Positions 41,858 to 50,820 are shown, counted from the stretch's first letter. The stretch: 64,000 nucleotides of DNA from Guopingia tenuis (GCF_014384805.1 NZ_JACRSS010000005.1:62001-126000), one strand, 5' to 3'. Numbers and translations: made by a program. The notes: generated by a model from the letters alone, not told the origin.

Positions 41858-43141
41858 CTATAGCAGCCGCGCCCGGTCGATATTGCCGTTTTCATCCAGA
41901 GGAACCGGCTGGGGCGGCGCGGAAACGGTCATGCCGGGAATCGCTTCCGCCTCGGGAAGCAGGGCTTCGGAAATGAGGAAGGATTCCAAGCAGAGGGTGT
42001 TTTTGAGCCAGACAATCCGGGGGGCGCGCTCCGCAGGAGGGACGGGGAGCAGCTTCAGGGCAGCGAGAATGGCCTGCGCATCGCTGGGCATGATGATGGG
42101 GAGCTTGACCCCCAGCCCATCCTTGCAGGTGAAACAATTGGGATAGGTCATCTCAAAACGGAATTTTTCAAACACCCGCTTTGTGGAGATATCCGCGTTT
42201 CCCAGCCCGGTGCCGTTCCCATGGGATACGTCCGTCAGATCGAACACGACAATCTGGTCAAAATCCGGCGCGGAACGGCCCAGCATGGTGGAGCGGCCGG
42301 TGACATTGGGATCCATGCCCGCGCCGCTGATGTTTTTCCCGATCTCGTCCATCAGGAGCACATCCGCCTTCTGGAAGGGAAGGCGGGCCATGAGGGCTTT
42401 GGCCTCCAATAGCAGGGGCGGCTCCTCCTCGGCGATGCGCTCGGCCGGAATAACGGCAATTTTGGCAGTCTGGTGATGGGCGTTTTCCAAAATCCCCAGG
42501 CCGAAGAGAACCGGGCGGTTTTGAATCATCACCTGGCCGAACTCCATGACGTTTTTGGACATGTTGGGGAATCCCATTTTATGGCAGATAGAAGCGCCGT
42601 ATTGTTTGCCCAGGCCGATGGCCAGCATTTTCATAAGCCCGCTTTCCACCGGGCCGCGGAAGTCCGTGTGGGCCTTGATGCGGCCCACCGGGATGATATG
42701 GTCTGCCCCGGCGGCATAGGCATCCATCCGGACATCCAGGCCGGAAGGCGTCCGCCCTACAAGGACGGTTTCCATGGTAGCCCGGATGGGGACGCCGAGA
42801 GCCTCCTGCGTGATGCCATACCCGGCAAGGATCTCCCGCTGGCCTTCCGGGGTAGCGCCTCCGTGGCTGCCCATGGCAGGAACGATGAAGATTTCCGCGC
42901 CCGTAGGCCGCAGGGACTCCACCAGCGCCCGGACAATGGACTGCAGATTGCCGATCTCCCGGCTGCCCACGCCGATACAGACGCTTTCCCCCGGATGAAT
43001 GCGGGAGAGAAGCCCGCTTTTTTCAATATTCCGGCGGGTTTCCTCCGCCGGGTCTGCAAGATGCGCGGAAGGAAGGGCATAGGTGACCCGGGCAAAACGG
43101 GGAATCTCCAAGCCGCGGAATATTTCGGTATATACGCTCAT
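41858..43141 (-). CDS. LarA-like (DUF2088) lactate-racemase-family protein
   Basis: A 427-residue protein of the LarA/DUF2088 family. Recognisable parts are an N-terminal region with GSREIGNLQSIVRAL and VPAMGSHGGATPEGQ, and the core IPVGRIKAHTDFRGPVESGL. True LarA uses a nickel-pincer cofactor made by LarBCE, none of which occur here, and many homologues of this shape racemise or epimerise other 2-hydroxy acids. It is divergent from a sodium:solute symporter that could import such an acid. The start at 43141 is assumed; no ideal ribosome site is seen. Confidence 0.8.
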   Translation of the reverse strand: MSVYTEIFRGLEIPRFARVTYALPSAHLADPAEETRRNIEKSGLLSRIHPGESVCIGVGSREIGNLQSIVRALVESLRPTGAEIFIVPAMGSHGGATPEGQREILAGYGITQEALGVPIRATMETVLVGRTPSGLDVRMDAYAAGADHIIPVGRIKAHTDFRGPVESGLMKMLAIGLGKQYGASICHKMGFPNMSKNVMEFGQVMIQNRPVLFGLGILENAHHQTAKIAVIPAERIAEEEPPLLLEAKALMARLPFQKADVLLMDEIGKNISGAGMDPNVTGRSTMLGRSAPDFDQIVVFDLTDVSHGNGTGLGNADISTKRVFEKFRFEMTYPNCFTCKDGLGVKLPIIMPSDAQAILAALKLLPVPPAERAPRIVWLKNTLCLESFLISEALLPEAEAIPGMTVSAPPQPVPLDENGNIDRARLL

Positions 43142-43237
43142 GCTGTTTGCCTCCGTTGTATAAGCATTTTTTTCTAGGGTAAATCCTTCGCAGGGAGCTT
43201 GTCAAGAAATCCGGGCAAATGAAATGTAAAAAGGGGC

Positions 43238-43280
43238 TTGTGCCGCGCCGGGCATCTATGATATGATACTAGCGTAGTAT
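43238..43280 (+). promoter_or_regulatory. Promoter and perfect palindromic operator before the SSS gene
   Basis: TTGTGC (43238-43243), 18-base spacer, TATGAT (43262-43267). The palindrome ATACTA-gcg-TAGTAT (43266-43280) covers the expected transcription start, so a dimeric repressor could act there. Confidence 0.55.
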
Positions 43281-43354
43281 GGAAGTATAGAGTAAAATGG
43301 TAGGAATTTTCAGCTCCGCAGCAGACGAAGAATGGAAGGACGGTATCTTTTTTT

Positions 43355-44827
43355 ATGCAATTCGTTATTATTGGGATTTACATTGCAATTATGATCGGCG
43401 TGGCGGTATTCTCCGCCAAAAAGGCAACCACGCTCAACGATTTCTATCTGGGCGGCCGGAGCATCGGCGGATGGATGACGGCGTTTTCCTATGGGACGAC
43501 GTATTTTTCCGCCGTGATGTTCGTGGGCTATGCGGGCCGGCTGGGCTATCAGTTTGGCCTGTCGGTCATCTGGATCGGCATCGGCAACGCCATCCTGGGA
43601 AGTTATGTGGCATGGAAGCTGCTGGCAAAGCCCACCCACGACATGACCCGGCGGCTGGATGTTTCCACCATGCCCGCTTTTTTTGAAAAGCGGTTCCTGA
43701 GCAAAAATATGAAGATTTTCGCTGCCGCCGTCATTTTTATCTTCCTGGTGCCTTATTGCGCTTCGGTATATCAGGGCCTCAGCTATATCTTTGAATCCGT
43801 GTTCCGTGTCCCCTATGAATACTGCATGATCGGCATGGCGGCGCTCACGCTGCTATATCTGCTGGTGGGCGGCTATATCGCCAGTACGCTTTCCGACTTT
43901 ATCCAGGCGATCATCATGATTGTGGGCGTGGTGCTGATGATCGGCTTTATTCTGGCGGCGCCGGAAGTGGGCGGTATTATGGGCGGACTGGAAAAGATTG
44001 GGCGGATCGACGCCTCCAAGGCGACGCTTTTTGGCGACAGCACCCGGGCCGTGTCCCTCATCGCCTCGGTCATCACCACCAGCATCGGAACCTGGGGCCT
44101 GCCCCAGATGCTGCATAAGTTTTATGCCATCCGGGACGAAAAGGCCATCCGGCGCGGCACGGTGATCTCCACGCTTTTCGCCTTGGTGATCGCGGGAGGG
44201 ACCTATTTCATCGGCATCTTCGGGACGCTGTTTTCCGGCGGGCAGGTGCCCATCGATGCGGCGACCGGCGCGGCCAACGCCGACCTCATCATGCCCACCA
44301 TGATCCATGCGGCCCTGCCCGAGGCGCTTTTGGGGGTGATCGTCGTGCTGGTGCTGGCAGCCTCCATGAGCACGCTCTCCTCTCTGGTTTTGGTATCCAG
44401 CTCGACGATTTCCATGGACCTCGTAAAGGGCGTTATCAAAAAGGATATGTCCAGCAAAAAGACGCTGCTGCTCATGCGGGTGATGTGTGCGGTGTTTGTG
44501 CTGGTTTCACTGGTGATCGCTCTTGACAAAAACAACGCCATATTGACCCTCATGTCCTTCTCCTGGGGCGCAATTTCGGGCTCCTTTTTGGCTCCCTTCC
44601 TGCTGGGAGTGCGCTGGAAGAAGATCACCCGGGCGGGCGCCTGGGCGGGAATGCTCTGCGGCCTGGGGACGACGGTGATCCTGGCCCTGGCCTGGGGACT
44701 GGATACCTCTAAATCCACGATCATTGCCAGCATTTCCATGGCGGTTTCCATGCTGGCGACCGTTTTTGTGAGCCTGGGGACGAAAAAATTCTCCAAAGAA
44801 CATGTGGAAGAGGTTTTTGGGGAATAG
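43355..44827 (+). CDS. Sodium:solute symporter family transporter
   Basis: A 490-residue SSS-family carrier with about thirteen membrane segments. The N-terminal signature FYLGGRSIGGWMTAFSYGTT and the later GGYIASTLSDFIQAIIMIVG are typical of the family (PutP/PanF/SSS). It imports a solute with sodium; the divergent LarA-like gene hints at a hydroxy acid, though this is inference. The ribosome site AAGGA is about 15 bases upstream, which is far. Confidence 0.9.
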   Translation: MQFVIIGIYIAIMIGVAVFSAKKATTLNDFYLGGRSIGGWMTAFSYGTTYFSAVMFVGYAGRLGYQFGLSVIWIGIGNAILGSYVAWKLLAKPTHDMTRRLDVSTMPAFFEKRFLSKNMKIFAAAVIFIFLVPYCASVYQGLSYIFESVFRVPYEYCMIGMAALTLLYLLVGGYIASTLSDFIQAIIMIVGVVLMIGFILAAPEVGGIMGGLEKIGRIDASKATLFGDSTRAVSLIASVITTSIGTWGLPQMLHKFYAIRDEKAIRRGTVISTLFALVIAGGTYFIGIFGTLFSGGQVPIDAATGAANADLIMPTMIHAALPEALLGVIVVLVLAASMSTLSSLVLVSSSTISMDLVKGVIKKDMSSKKTLLLMRVMCAVFVLVSLVIALDKNNAILTLMSFSWGAISGSFLAPFLLGVRWKKITRAGAWAGMLCGLGTTVILALAWGLDTSKSTIIASISMAVSMLATVFVSLGTKKFSKEHVEEVFGE

Positions 44828-44883
44828 GAATCAAATAGAAAAAAGGGGGAGAGAAAAATCTCTTCCTTTTTTTATAGAACCTC

Positions 44884-44914
44884 TTGACTTAGAGCAACTC
44901 TAAGGAAGTATGAT
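44884..44914 (+). promoter_or_regulatory. MerR-type promoter (19-base spacer with dyad)
   Basis: TTGACT (44884-44889), 19-base spacer, TATGAT (44909-44914). The dyad CTTAGAG-caa-CTCTAAG (44888-44904) is perfect. Overlong spacers with a central dyad are the mark of MerR-family activation; the half-site resembles NmlR/AdhR-type sites. Confidence 0.75.
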
Positions 44915-44950
44915 ATATATACCGAGGAAATGCGTAAAGGAGAGAAACCG

Positions 44951-46078
44951 ATGGAAAAAGCAAAAGTATATTTTTCAGATTTACATGCCCTTCCGGGAAC
45001 CGACCTCCTGCAAAAGCTGAAAAAGCTCATGAAAAAGGCGGGAATCGGGGAGATTGATTTTGAAGAGAAGCTGGTCGCCATCAAGCTGCATTTTGGTGAA
45101 CCGGGCAATCTTTCCTATCTGCGGCCCAACTATGCCAAGGCCGTGGCGGACGTGGTCAAGGAATTGGGCGGAAAGCCCTTCCTGACGGACTGCAACACCC
45201 TCTACGTGGGGCGGCGGAAAAACGCCATCGACCATATCGAAAGCGCCTATGAAAATGGCTTCACGCCTTTTTCCACGGGCTGTCAGGTTATCATCGGCGA
45301 CGGCTTGAAGGGAACCGACGACGTAGAAGTTCCGGTGCCGAACGGCGAGCTGGTAAAGAAGGCTAAGATCGGCCATGCCATCATGGATGCGGATGTGTTC
45401 ATCAGCCTGAACCATTTCAAGGGACATGAAATGGCGGGTTTTGGCGGCGCTTTGAAAAACATCGGCATGGGCTGCGGGAGCCGGGCCGGAAAAATGGAGC
45501 AGCACAACACCGGAAAGCCCAGCATCGATAAATCCCTTTGCCGGGGCTGCCGCGTATGTTCCAAAAACTGTGCCCACGGGGCCATCAGTTTTGACGAGAA
45601 CCGCAAGGCATCTATCGATCACAACAAGTGCGTGGGATGCGGAAGATGCCTGGGCGCCTGCAACTTCGACGCGGTTTATAATGAAAACAGCAGCGCTGTT
45701 TTGGAACTCAACAAGAAAATGGCGGAATACAGCCTGGCGGTATGTCATGGGCGGCCGAATTTCCATATCAGCCTGGTGATGGATGTTTCGCCCTATTGCG
45801 ACTGCCATGCGGAAAACGATATTCCCATCATTCCGGATGTGGGCATGTTCGCCAGCTTTGACCCGGTGGCGCTGGATCAGGCCTGTGCGGACGCCTGCAA
45901 TGCCATGCCGCCTGTGCCGGGAAGCGTTCTTGACCAGCATATCCACGAAGATGGTTTTGAAGATCACCACGATCACTTCGTCAACACAACGCCCGAGAGC
46001 GAATGGGAAAGCTGCCTTGCGCATGCGGAAAAAATCGGCCTGGGCACACGGGAATATGAGCTTATTACCGTAAAATAA
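44951..46078 (+). CDS. DUF362 protein with two [4Fe-4S] ferredoxin motifs
   Basis: A 375-residue protein. Residues about 1-180 are the DUF362 domain (KVYFSDLHALPGTDLLQKLK, FGEPGNLSYLRPNYAKAVAD). A ferredoxin insert near 190-240 has two clusters, CRGCRVCSKNCAHGAI and CVGCGRCLGACNFDAV, each C-x2-C-x2-C-x3-C. The remainder completes the DUF362 fold with several His residues near the C-terminus (EDHHDH). Function is unknown; electron transfer is inferred. Start 44951 follows AAAGGAG. The MerR-type promoter suggests induction by an electrophile, metal or oxidative signal. Confidence 0.85.
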   Translation: MEKAKVYFSDLHALPGTDLLQKLKKLMKKAGIGEIDFEEKLVAIKLHFGEPGNLSYLRPNYAKAVADVVKELGGKPFLTDCNTLYVGRRKNAIDHIESAYENGFTPFSTGCQVIIGDGLKGTDDVEVPVPNGELVKKAKIGHAIMDADVFISLNHFKGHEMAGFGGALKNIGMGCGSRAGKMEQHNTGKPSIDKSLCRGCRVCSKNCAHGAISFDENRKASIDHNKCVGCGRCLGACNFDAVYNENSSAVLELNKKMAEYSLAVCHGRPNFHISLVMDVSPYCDCHAENDIPIIPDVGMFASFDPVALDQACADACNAMPPVPGSVLDQHIHEDGFEDHHDHFVNTTPESEWESCLAHAEKIGLGTREYELITVK

Positions 46079-46089
46079 ATGAGGAAAAG

Positions 46090-46120
46090 AAAAAACGGAC
46101 CGCTTCGGCGGCCCGTTTTT
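46090..46120 (+). terminator. Terminator of the DUF362 gene
   Basis: AAAAACGGACCGC, loop TTCG, GCGGCCCGTTTTT, with one mismatched pair. Confidence 0.85.
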
Positions 46121-46205
46121 GTATGCCGCCAGACTTCAAACAAAGTTTACAGTTTCGGCAGGGTTCGCAGGCCCGGGGGCGGGCCGTTTATGATACAATA
46201 TCGGT

Positions 46206-47339
46206 ATGGCGACGAAGAGAAATTCGCAGAAGGCGAAGCAGGCCGCGAGGAAAAGGAAAAATGCCCGGCGCATACAAAAGGGGCGCGGTGCATATACATC
46301 CAACATGCGGCGGAAAAAGAAACAAAAGGACAACCGAATATGGGTGGCCGTGGCGGCGGTGGCTGTGCTGGCGGCGGCGGTGGCGTTTCTGCCCCTGGGG
46401 AAGAAGAATCTGGAGCTTTCCATGGAACGGCAGGAGCTGAAACAGATCGAGACATATCTCGTGACGGACAGCACGCTCAACGTATATAACGCCAAGACGA
46501 AAAAGGTGGAAACCATGGCGCTGGAGGACTATATCGTCTGCGTAGTGGCGGGAGAAATGCCCGCATCCTATGAAAAAGAGGCATTGAAGGCCCAGGCGGT
46601 GGCCGCGCGGACGTATACGGTCTCCAAAATCCGTTCCGCGGGTGGCGGCGGCTGCAATCAGGGGGAGAATGCGGATATCTGCACATCTTCAGCCCATTGC
46701 CAGGCGTTTGTGGATCTGGAAACCCGCAAGGCCAACTGGGGCGCAGACTATGCGGTTTATGAGCAGAAAATCGAGGAGGCAGTGGCCGAAACCGCGGGGC
46801 AGATTCTCGTCTATGATGGAAAGCCCATCGAGGCGCTGTATCACGCCAGCAGCGGGGGAAAGACCGAGGATGTGGAGAATGTTTACAGCAATGCCCTTCC
46901 CTATTTGAAAAGCGTGGATAGCCCGGGAGAAGGGACCATGGGAAGCAACTCTGCCGAGAAGAAATTCACAAACGAGGAATTTGTCCGGATATTCAAGGAA
47001 AGATATCCGGAGATGGAGCTGCATGCGGAAAATTTGCAGGGACAAATTGCCATCGTTTCCCGCTATGAGAGCGGCCGGGTGGAAACCATCAAAATTGGCG
47101 ACAAGACTTTTTCCGGGAAAGATATGCGCTCGATTTTGGGCCTCAATTCCGCCAATTTCAAGATCCGTTTTGCCGCGGACAGCCTGACCTTTGAAACCAG
47201 CGGATTTGGGCATGGCGTCGGGATGAGCCAGGCAGGAGCCAACGCCATGGCCCAGGCAGGGTCCTCCTATGATGAAATTCTGACGCATTATTATACCGGG
47301 GTGGAGATTAAAACCTTTTCGGAAAATGCGTCCTCCTGA
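46206..47339 (+). CDS. spoIID: Stage II sporulation protein D
   Basis: SpoIID is a membrane-anchored lytic transglycosylase that, with SpoIIM and SpoIIP, drives forespore engulfment. The 377-residue protein has a very basic N-terminal 45 residues, one membrane segment (46-65) and the SpoIID domain from about 80 to the end, with MALEDYIVCVVAGEMPASYE, LKAQAVAARTYTVSK, the conserved Cys-rich patch GGGCNQGENADICTS and GHGVGMSQAGANAMA. The start has no Shine-Dalgarno sequence; a GATACAAT at 46192-46199 places transcription start at about the ATG. A later Met (46305) is an alternative. It is close to the SpoIIQ-like gene. Confidence 0.92.
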   Translation: MATKRNSQKAKQAARKRKNARRIQKGRGAYTSNMRRKKKQKDNRIWVAVAAVAVLAAAVAFLPLGKKNLELSMERQELKQIETYLVTDSTLNVYNAKTKKVETMALEDYIVCVVAGEMPASYEKEALKAQAVAARTYTVSKIRSAGGGGCNQGENADICTSSAHCQAFVDLETRKANWGADYAVYEQKIEEAVAETAGQILVYDGKPIEALYHASSGGKTEDVENVYSNALPYLKSVDSPGEGTMGSNSAEKKFTNEEFVRIFKERYPEMELHAENLQGQIAIVSRYESGRVETIKIGDKTFSGKDMRSILGLNSANFKIRFAADSLTFETSGFGHGVGMSQAGANAMAQAGSSYDEILTHYYTGVEIKTFSENASS

Positions 47340-47782
47340 CCCGTTTTTTTGAAAAAGGCAAGGAAAGATTGAAAACGGGCTGCCTGGGAAATCGAATCTG
47401 GCCGAGATGGGGATGCGCCCGCTTACTTTCAAAAGACAGAGGCAGAGATGCCGAATGAAGGGATGTCTTACTTTTTATAAATCTCTGCCGCTGTCGGTTT
47501 TTTATCCACAATGCTCTGCCATTGGAAAGAGCAGGAACAGAAGGGGGCTGGAGAAGGAACTATCCGTATCAGAGAAATGAAGCGCGGATAGCCGGAAACA
47601 TATTTTTATTTATTTGGAAGCGAAACAACACTGTTTTTTCGGCTGGAGAATCCAAAGCAAAACCGATCCTCAAAAACAAATTGAGGAAAGCGTATAAAAT
47701 TAGAAAAAATTTCCATCAAAATACCTGCCAGCAGGTATTTTTTTTCGTGTTGCGGGAAAAATAGTCATACGGAGGTGGAAAC
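47340..47782. other. 443-base region with two terminator-like hairpins, no gene
   Basis: GGCAGAGAT (about 47441-47449) can pair with ATCTCTGCC (about 47481-47490) before a T-rich tract, a likely terminator for spoIID. A perfect terminator lies at 47718. The sequence between them (about 47495-47717) could be a short untranslated RNA; no coding frame or known RNA family is recognised. Confidence 0.45.
47718..47745 (+). terminator. Perfect terminator just before the SpoIIQ-like gene
   Basis: AAATACCTGC, short loop, GCAGGTATTT plus further T residues. No gene ends just upstream, so it terminates read-through or an untranslated RNA. Confidence 0.85.
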
Positions 47783-48496
47783 ATGTTTGAAAACCGAAAA
47801 GGCAGATTTCTGAATTTTATAAAGAAACAAGGCTTTTATCTTGTGTTGATTTTTTGCGTATTGGCGGCGGGAACCATTTGCTATTTTGCCGTGAATGCCC
47901 CGGGAGAAACAAAACAGCCCGAGGATCAGAACGTCCAGAAGCAGGAGGCGCCCAGCCTGGAGGATGAGCTTAAGGCCCGGCAGTCTGCAACGCCCACGCC
48001 CTCTCCCAGCCCCAGCGCGACGCCCGTGCCCTCGGCAACACCCAGCCCGTCGGCGTCTGCCGGCGCCAGCCAGAAGGCAGCGCAGACCGTGAAGCTGACA
48101 ATGCCCCTGGACGGCGAAGTGACCAAGGCGTTTTCCGGAGAAACGCTGGTGTTCAATGCGACACTGAACACCTGGATGACCCACAACGGCATTGATATTT
48201 CGGCGGCTAAGAACACCAAAGTGGTGGCGGCGCTGGCCGGAACAGTGACGAAGGTAGAGAACGATCCTTCCAAGGGAAAGATTGTCACCATCGAGCATAC
48301 GGGCAAACAGCAGACCGTCTATGCCGGACTGGAGGAAGCCAGCGTCAAAGAGGGGGACAAGGTAAACGCCGGGCGGGAAATCGGTAAGGCGGGTACTCCC
48401 GGCTTTGAAGCGGCAGAGGGAGCCCATCTGCATTTTGAATACCTGGTGAACGGGAACTATGCGGACCCGGTGAAAAATATGCAGACAAGCAAATAA
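47783..48496 (+). CDS. spoIIQ: SpoIIQ-like M23 (LytM) peptidase
   Basis: A 237-residue membrane-anchored protein: one membrane segment (18-38), a Pro/Ser/Thr/Ala linker (about 65-95) and a LytM domain. The zinc ligands are intact: His134/Asp138 in THNGIDI and His217 in AHLHFEY (His215/His217). Clostridial SpoIIQ keeps the zinc site that Bacillus SpoIIQ has lost; it forms the forespore side of the channel with SpoIIIAH. Proximity to spoIID supports this call over a generic M23 endopeptidase. The usual spoIIID neighbour is absent here. CGGAGGTGG gives a strong ribosome site. Confidence 0.82.
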   Translation: MFENRKGRFLNFIKKQGFYLVLIFCVLAAGTICYFAVNAPGETKQPEDQNVQKQEAPSLEDELKARQSATPTPSPSPSATPVPSATPSPSASAGASQKAAQTVKLTMPLDGEVTKAFSGETLVFNATLNTWMTHNGIDISAAKNTKVVAALAGTVTKVENDPSKGKIVTIEHTGKQQTVYAGLEEASVKEGDKVNAGREIGKAGTPGFEAAEGAHLHFEYLVNGNYADPVKNMQTSK

Positions 48497-48516
48497 AAGA
48501 AGAAACGCTACACCAT

Positions 48517-48557
48517 AAACGGCCGGCGCCGGGGAAAAGACCCCATGCCGGCCGTTT
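48517..48557 (+). terminator. Terminator after the SpoIIQ-like gene
   Basis: AAACGGCCGGC (48517-48527) pairs with GCCGGCCGTTT (48547-48557), with an inner GGGG/CCCC stem. Confidence 0.75.
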
Positions 48558-48676
48558 GCATGGGAAGAAAAAATGCAAAAGCCCTTTCAAAACCGCGGAA
48601 TATAGAGTAAAATAATACCGTATACAATAAGATAGATGTATCCCAAAACGGATGCAGGGGAAATTAGGAGGAAAAT

Positions 48677-50182
48677 ATGAATCTAAAGAAACTTCAAAAC
48701 GGAAGTGATATACGCGGTGTCGGCAGCGAGGGCATCGAGGGCCAGCCGGTCAATCTGACCCACCGGGCAGTATACAGCCTGGCCTGCGCTTTTGTGGAAT
48801 GGTTGCGGAAGAAAACCGGCAAAAATGACCTGCGCATCGGCGTGGGGCGGGATTCCCGCATCTCCGGGCCTCGCATTCAGGAAACTGTCTGCGAGGCGAT
48901 GACAGATCTGGGTGTGCATGTCTATGAAACTGGCCTGTCTTCTACGCCCGCCATGTTTATGACCACCGTCACTAAGGGATTCCTCTATGACGGCGCTGTG
49001 ATGATCACGGCCAGCCATCTGCCCTTCAACCGCAACGGCCTGAAGTTTTTCACCAGGGACGGCGGCCTGGAAAAAGAGGATATTGCTGCCCTCATCGACC
49101 TGGCGGAAAAGGACGATTTCAAAAAAGGAAAAAAGGGAACGGCGGAGCCGGTGGATTTCATGTCGGTCTATGCCGGGCTGCTGGCGGATAAGATCCGCAG
49201 GGCTACGGGAGAGGAACGCCCTCTTTTAGGCATGAAGATCGTGGTGGACGCCGGAAATGGTGCGGGCGGCTTTTTTGTGGAAAAGGTTTTGAAGCCTCTG
49301 GGCGCGGATACGACGGGAAGCCAGTTTCTGGAGCCGGACGGCCTGTTCCCCAACCATATTCCCAACCCCGAGGACAAGACCGCAATGGCGGCGATTATCG
49401 ATGCCGTGAAGAAAAACGGCGCAGATTTCGGCGTAATTTTCGATACGGATGTGGACCGGGCAGGGGCTGTGGACAGCCAGGGGCACGTTTTGAACCGCAA
49501 CCGGCTGATTGCCATGATTTCTGCCATTCTGCTGGAGGAAACCCCGGGAACGACCATCGTAACCGATTCGGTCACGTCCAGCGGCCTTGCCAAATTTATC
49601 AAGGCCAAGGGCGGCGTGCATCACCGCTTCAAGCGGGGCTATAAAAACGTCATCAACGAATCCATCCGGCTGAATGCAGCCGGGCAGGATAGTCAGCTGG
49701 CCATCGAAACATCCGGCCACGGCGCCCTGAAGGAAAATTATTTCCTGGACGACGGCGCTTATCTCATCACCAAGCTGCTCATCAAGATGGCCCAGATGCG
49801 CAAAGAGGGGAAGACGCTCTTCAGCCTGATTGCTGACTTGGAGGAGCCGGCCGAGGCCCAGGAATTCCGTCTGCGCATCCAAAATGAGGGATTCCGGCAA
49901 TATGGAGAAAAGGTCATCGCTGAGCTTACGGAATATGTGAAGGGCGATGCGCGCTTTCAGGTGGCACCGGATAACCATGAGGGCATCCGGGTGAGTCTGG
50001 GCAGGGAGGACGGCGACGGTTGGTTCCTTGTGCGCCTCTCGCTGCATGATCCCATCATCCCCGTGAATGTGGAGAGCGACAGCGCGGGCGGCGTGAAAAA
50101 GATCACGAAGATTCTCTATGATTTCCTTCGCCGCTATGACCAGCTGGATCTGCATCTTATGAAGGAATATATAGAAGCATAG
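48677..50182 (+). CDS. Phosphomannomutase/phosphoglucomutase-family phosphohexomutase
   Basis: A 501-residue alpha-D-phosphohexomutase that shifts phosphate between C6 and C1 of glucose or mannose phosphate. The catalytic phosphoserine lies in MITASHLPFNRNGLKFF (TASHLP instead of the usual TASHNP). The metal loop is DTDVDRAG and the sugar loop ETSGHGALKEN. Four-domain length fits the family. TTAGGAGGAAAAT precedes the ATG. It lies 15 bases before a zinc-ribbon gene with its own ribosome site, so co-transcription is likely. Confidence 0.9.
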   Translation: MNLKKLQNGSDIRGVGSEGIEGQPVNLTHRAVYSLACAFVEWLRKKTGKNDLRIGVGRDSRISGPRIQETVCEAMTDLGVHVYETGLSSTPAMFMTTVTKGFLYDGAVMITASHLPFNRNGLKFFTRDGGLEKEDIAALIDLAEKDDFKKGKKGTAEPVDFMSVYAGLLADKIRRATGEERPLLGMKIVVDAGNGAGGFFVEKVLKPLGADTTGSQFLEPDGLFPNHIPNPEDKTAMAAIIDAVKKNGADFGVIFDTDVDRAGAVDSQGHVLNRNRLIAMISAILLEETPGTTIVTDSVTSSGLAKFIKAKGGVHHRFKRGYKNVINESIRLNAAGQDSQLAIETSGHGALKENYFLDDGAYLITKLLIKMAQMRKEGKTLFSLIADLEEPAEAQEFRLRIQNEGFRQYGEKVIAELTEYVKGDARFQVAPDNHEGIRVSLGREDGDGWFLVRLSLHDPIIPVNVESDSAGGVKKITKILYDFLRRYDQLDLHLMKEYIEA

Positions 50183-50197
50183 CGAGGAGGAAAAAAT

Positions 50198-50620
50198 ATG
50201 GCATTCGACAGCAAAGAATTTTTTGGAAAAATCAAATCCGGCGCGTCTTCCGCCGCCTCGACCGTGGGAGAAATGGGAAAGGCGGTGGGAAAGAAAACCG
50301 GGGAAAAAGTGGAACTGGTGAAGGTCAATTCCAAAAAGCACGACCTGGAGAAGGAAATTGACGGCCTGTTTTTGCAGATTGGCGAAAAGGTCTATCAGCA
50401 TAGCGGCCCGAGCATCGAGAAGGCGCAGTTTAATGACCTGATCGCCCAGATTGACGAGAAATATACCCAGATTAAGGACTGCGTATACCGGGCGGCTGTT
50501 TTGAAGGGGCTGGCGATCTGCCCGAAATGCGGATGGGAATGCGAGGAGCAGAGCGCATTCTGCCCCAAATGCGGAGCGCCGATCCCGGCGCCGGGGCCGG
50601 AGGATACTTCCGGGGAATAA
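50198..50620 (+). CDS. Zinc-ribbon protein of unknown function
   Basis: A 140-residue soluble protein. Residues 1-105 are charged and mainly helical (KKTGEKVELVKVNSKKHDLE, KVYQHSGPSIEK); the C-terminus carries a double-CxxC zinc ribbon (CPKCGWECEEQSAFCPKCGA). Such proteins are widespread in Clostridia without known role. GAGGAGG precedes the ATG, 15 bases after the phosphohexomutase stop. Confidence 0.8.
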   Translation: MAFDSKEFFGKIKSGASSAASTVGEMGKAVGKKTGEKVELVKVNSKKHDLEKEIDGLFLQIGEKVYQHSGPSIEKAQFNDLIAQIDEKYTQIKDCVYRAAVLKGLAICPKCGWECEEQSAFCPKCGAPIPAPGPEDTSGE

Positions 50621-50634
50621 GCGGAAAAATTCCC

Positions 50635-50663
50635 TTGACAAAGGGATGAGGGCATGGTATGAT
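50635..50663 (+). promoter_or_regulatory. Promoter of the infC-rpmI-rplT operon
   Basis: TTGACA (50635-50640), 17-base spacer, TATGAT (50658-50663): near consensus. Confidence 0.8.
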
Positions 50664-50669
50664 TACTTT

Positions 50670-50800
50670 TGTTAAGTAGAAACGCCCGTTTCTCACCTGC
50701 CGGCCGGTTGCTGGTATGGTCAAAAGGATAGGAGAATTTGCGGGCTTTTGCCCGCATTTTTTTATGGATTGCTCCGGGGTGGGGCTTCTATTTGACAGGA
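50670..50800 (+). promoter_or_regulatory. infC leader with attenuator (L20-leader-like)
   Basis: The 150-base leader between promoter and infC contains paired elements (GAAACG.../...CGTTTC near 50682-50693) and a terminator hairpin GCGGGC-tttt-GCCCGC plus T-run (50740-50763) before the ribosome site. Position and layout match the L20-controlled attenuation leaders of infC-rpmI-rplT operons in Firmicutes. Confidence 0.6.
50738..50763 (+). terminator. Attenuator hairpin in the infC leader
   Basis: GCGGGC (50740-50745), loop TTTT, GCCCGC (50750-50755), then ATTTTTTT. It stands about 60 bases upstream of the infC start, inside the operon leader. Confidence 0.8.
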
Positions 50801-50820
50801 TTATAAAGGAGGCGTTTTTC

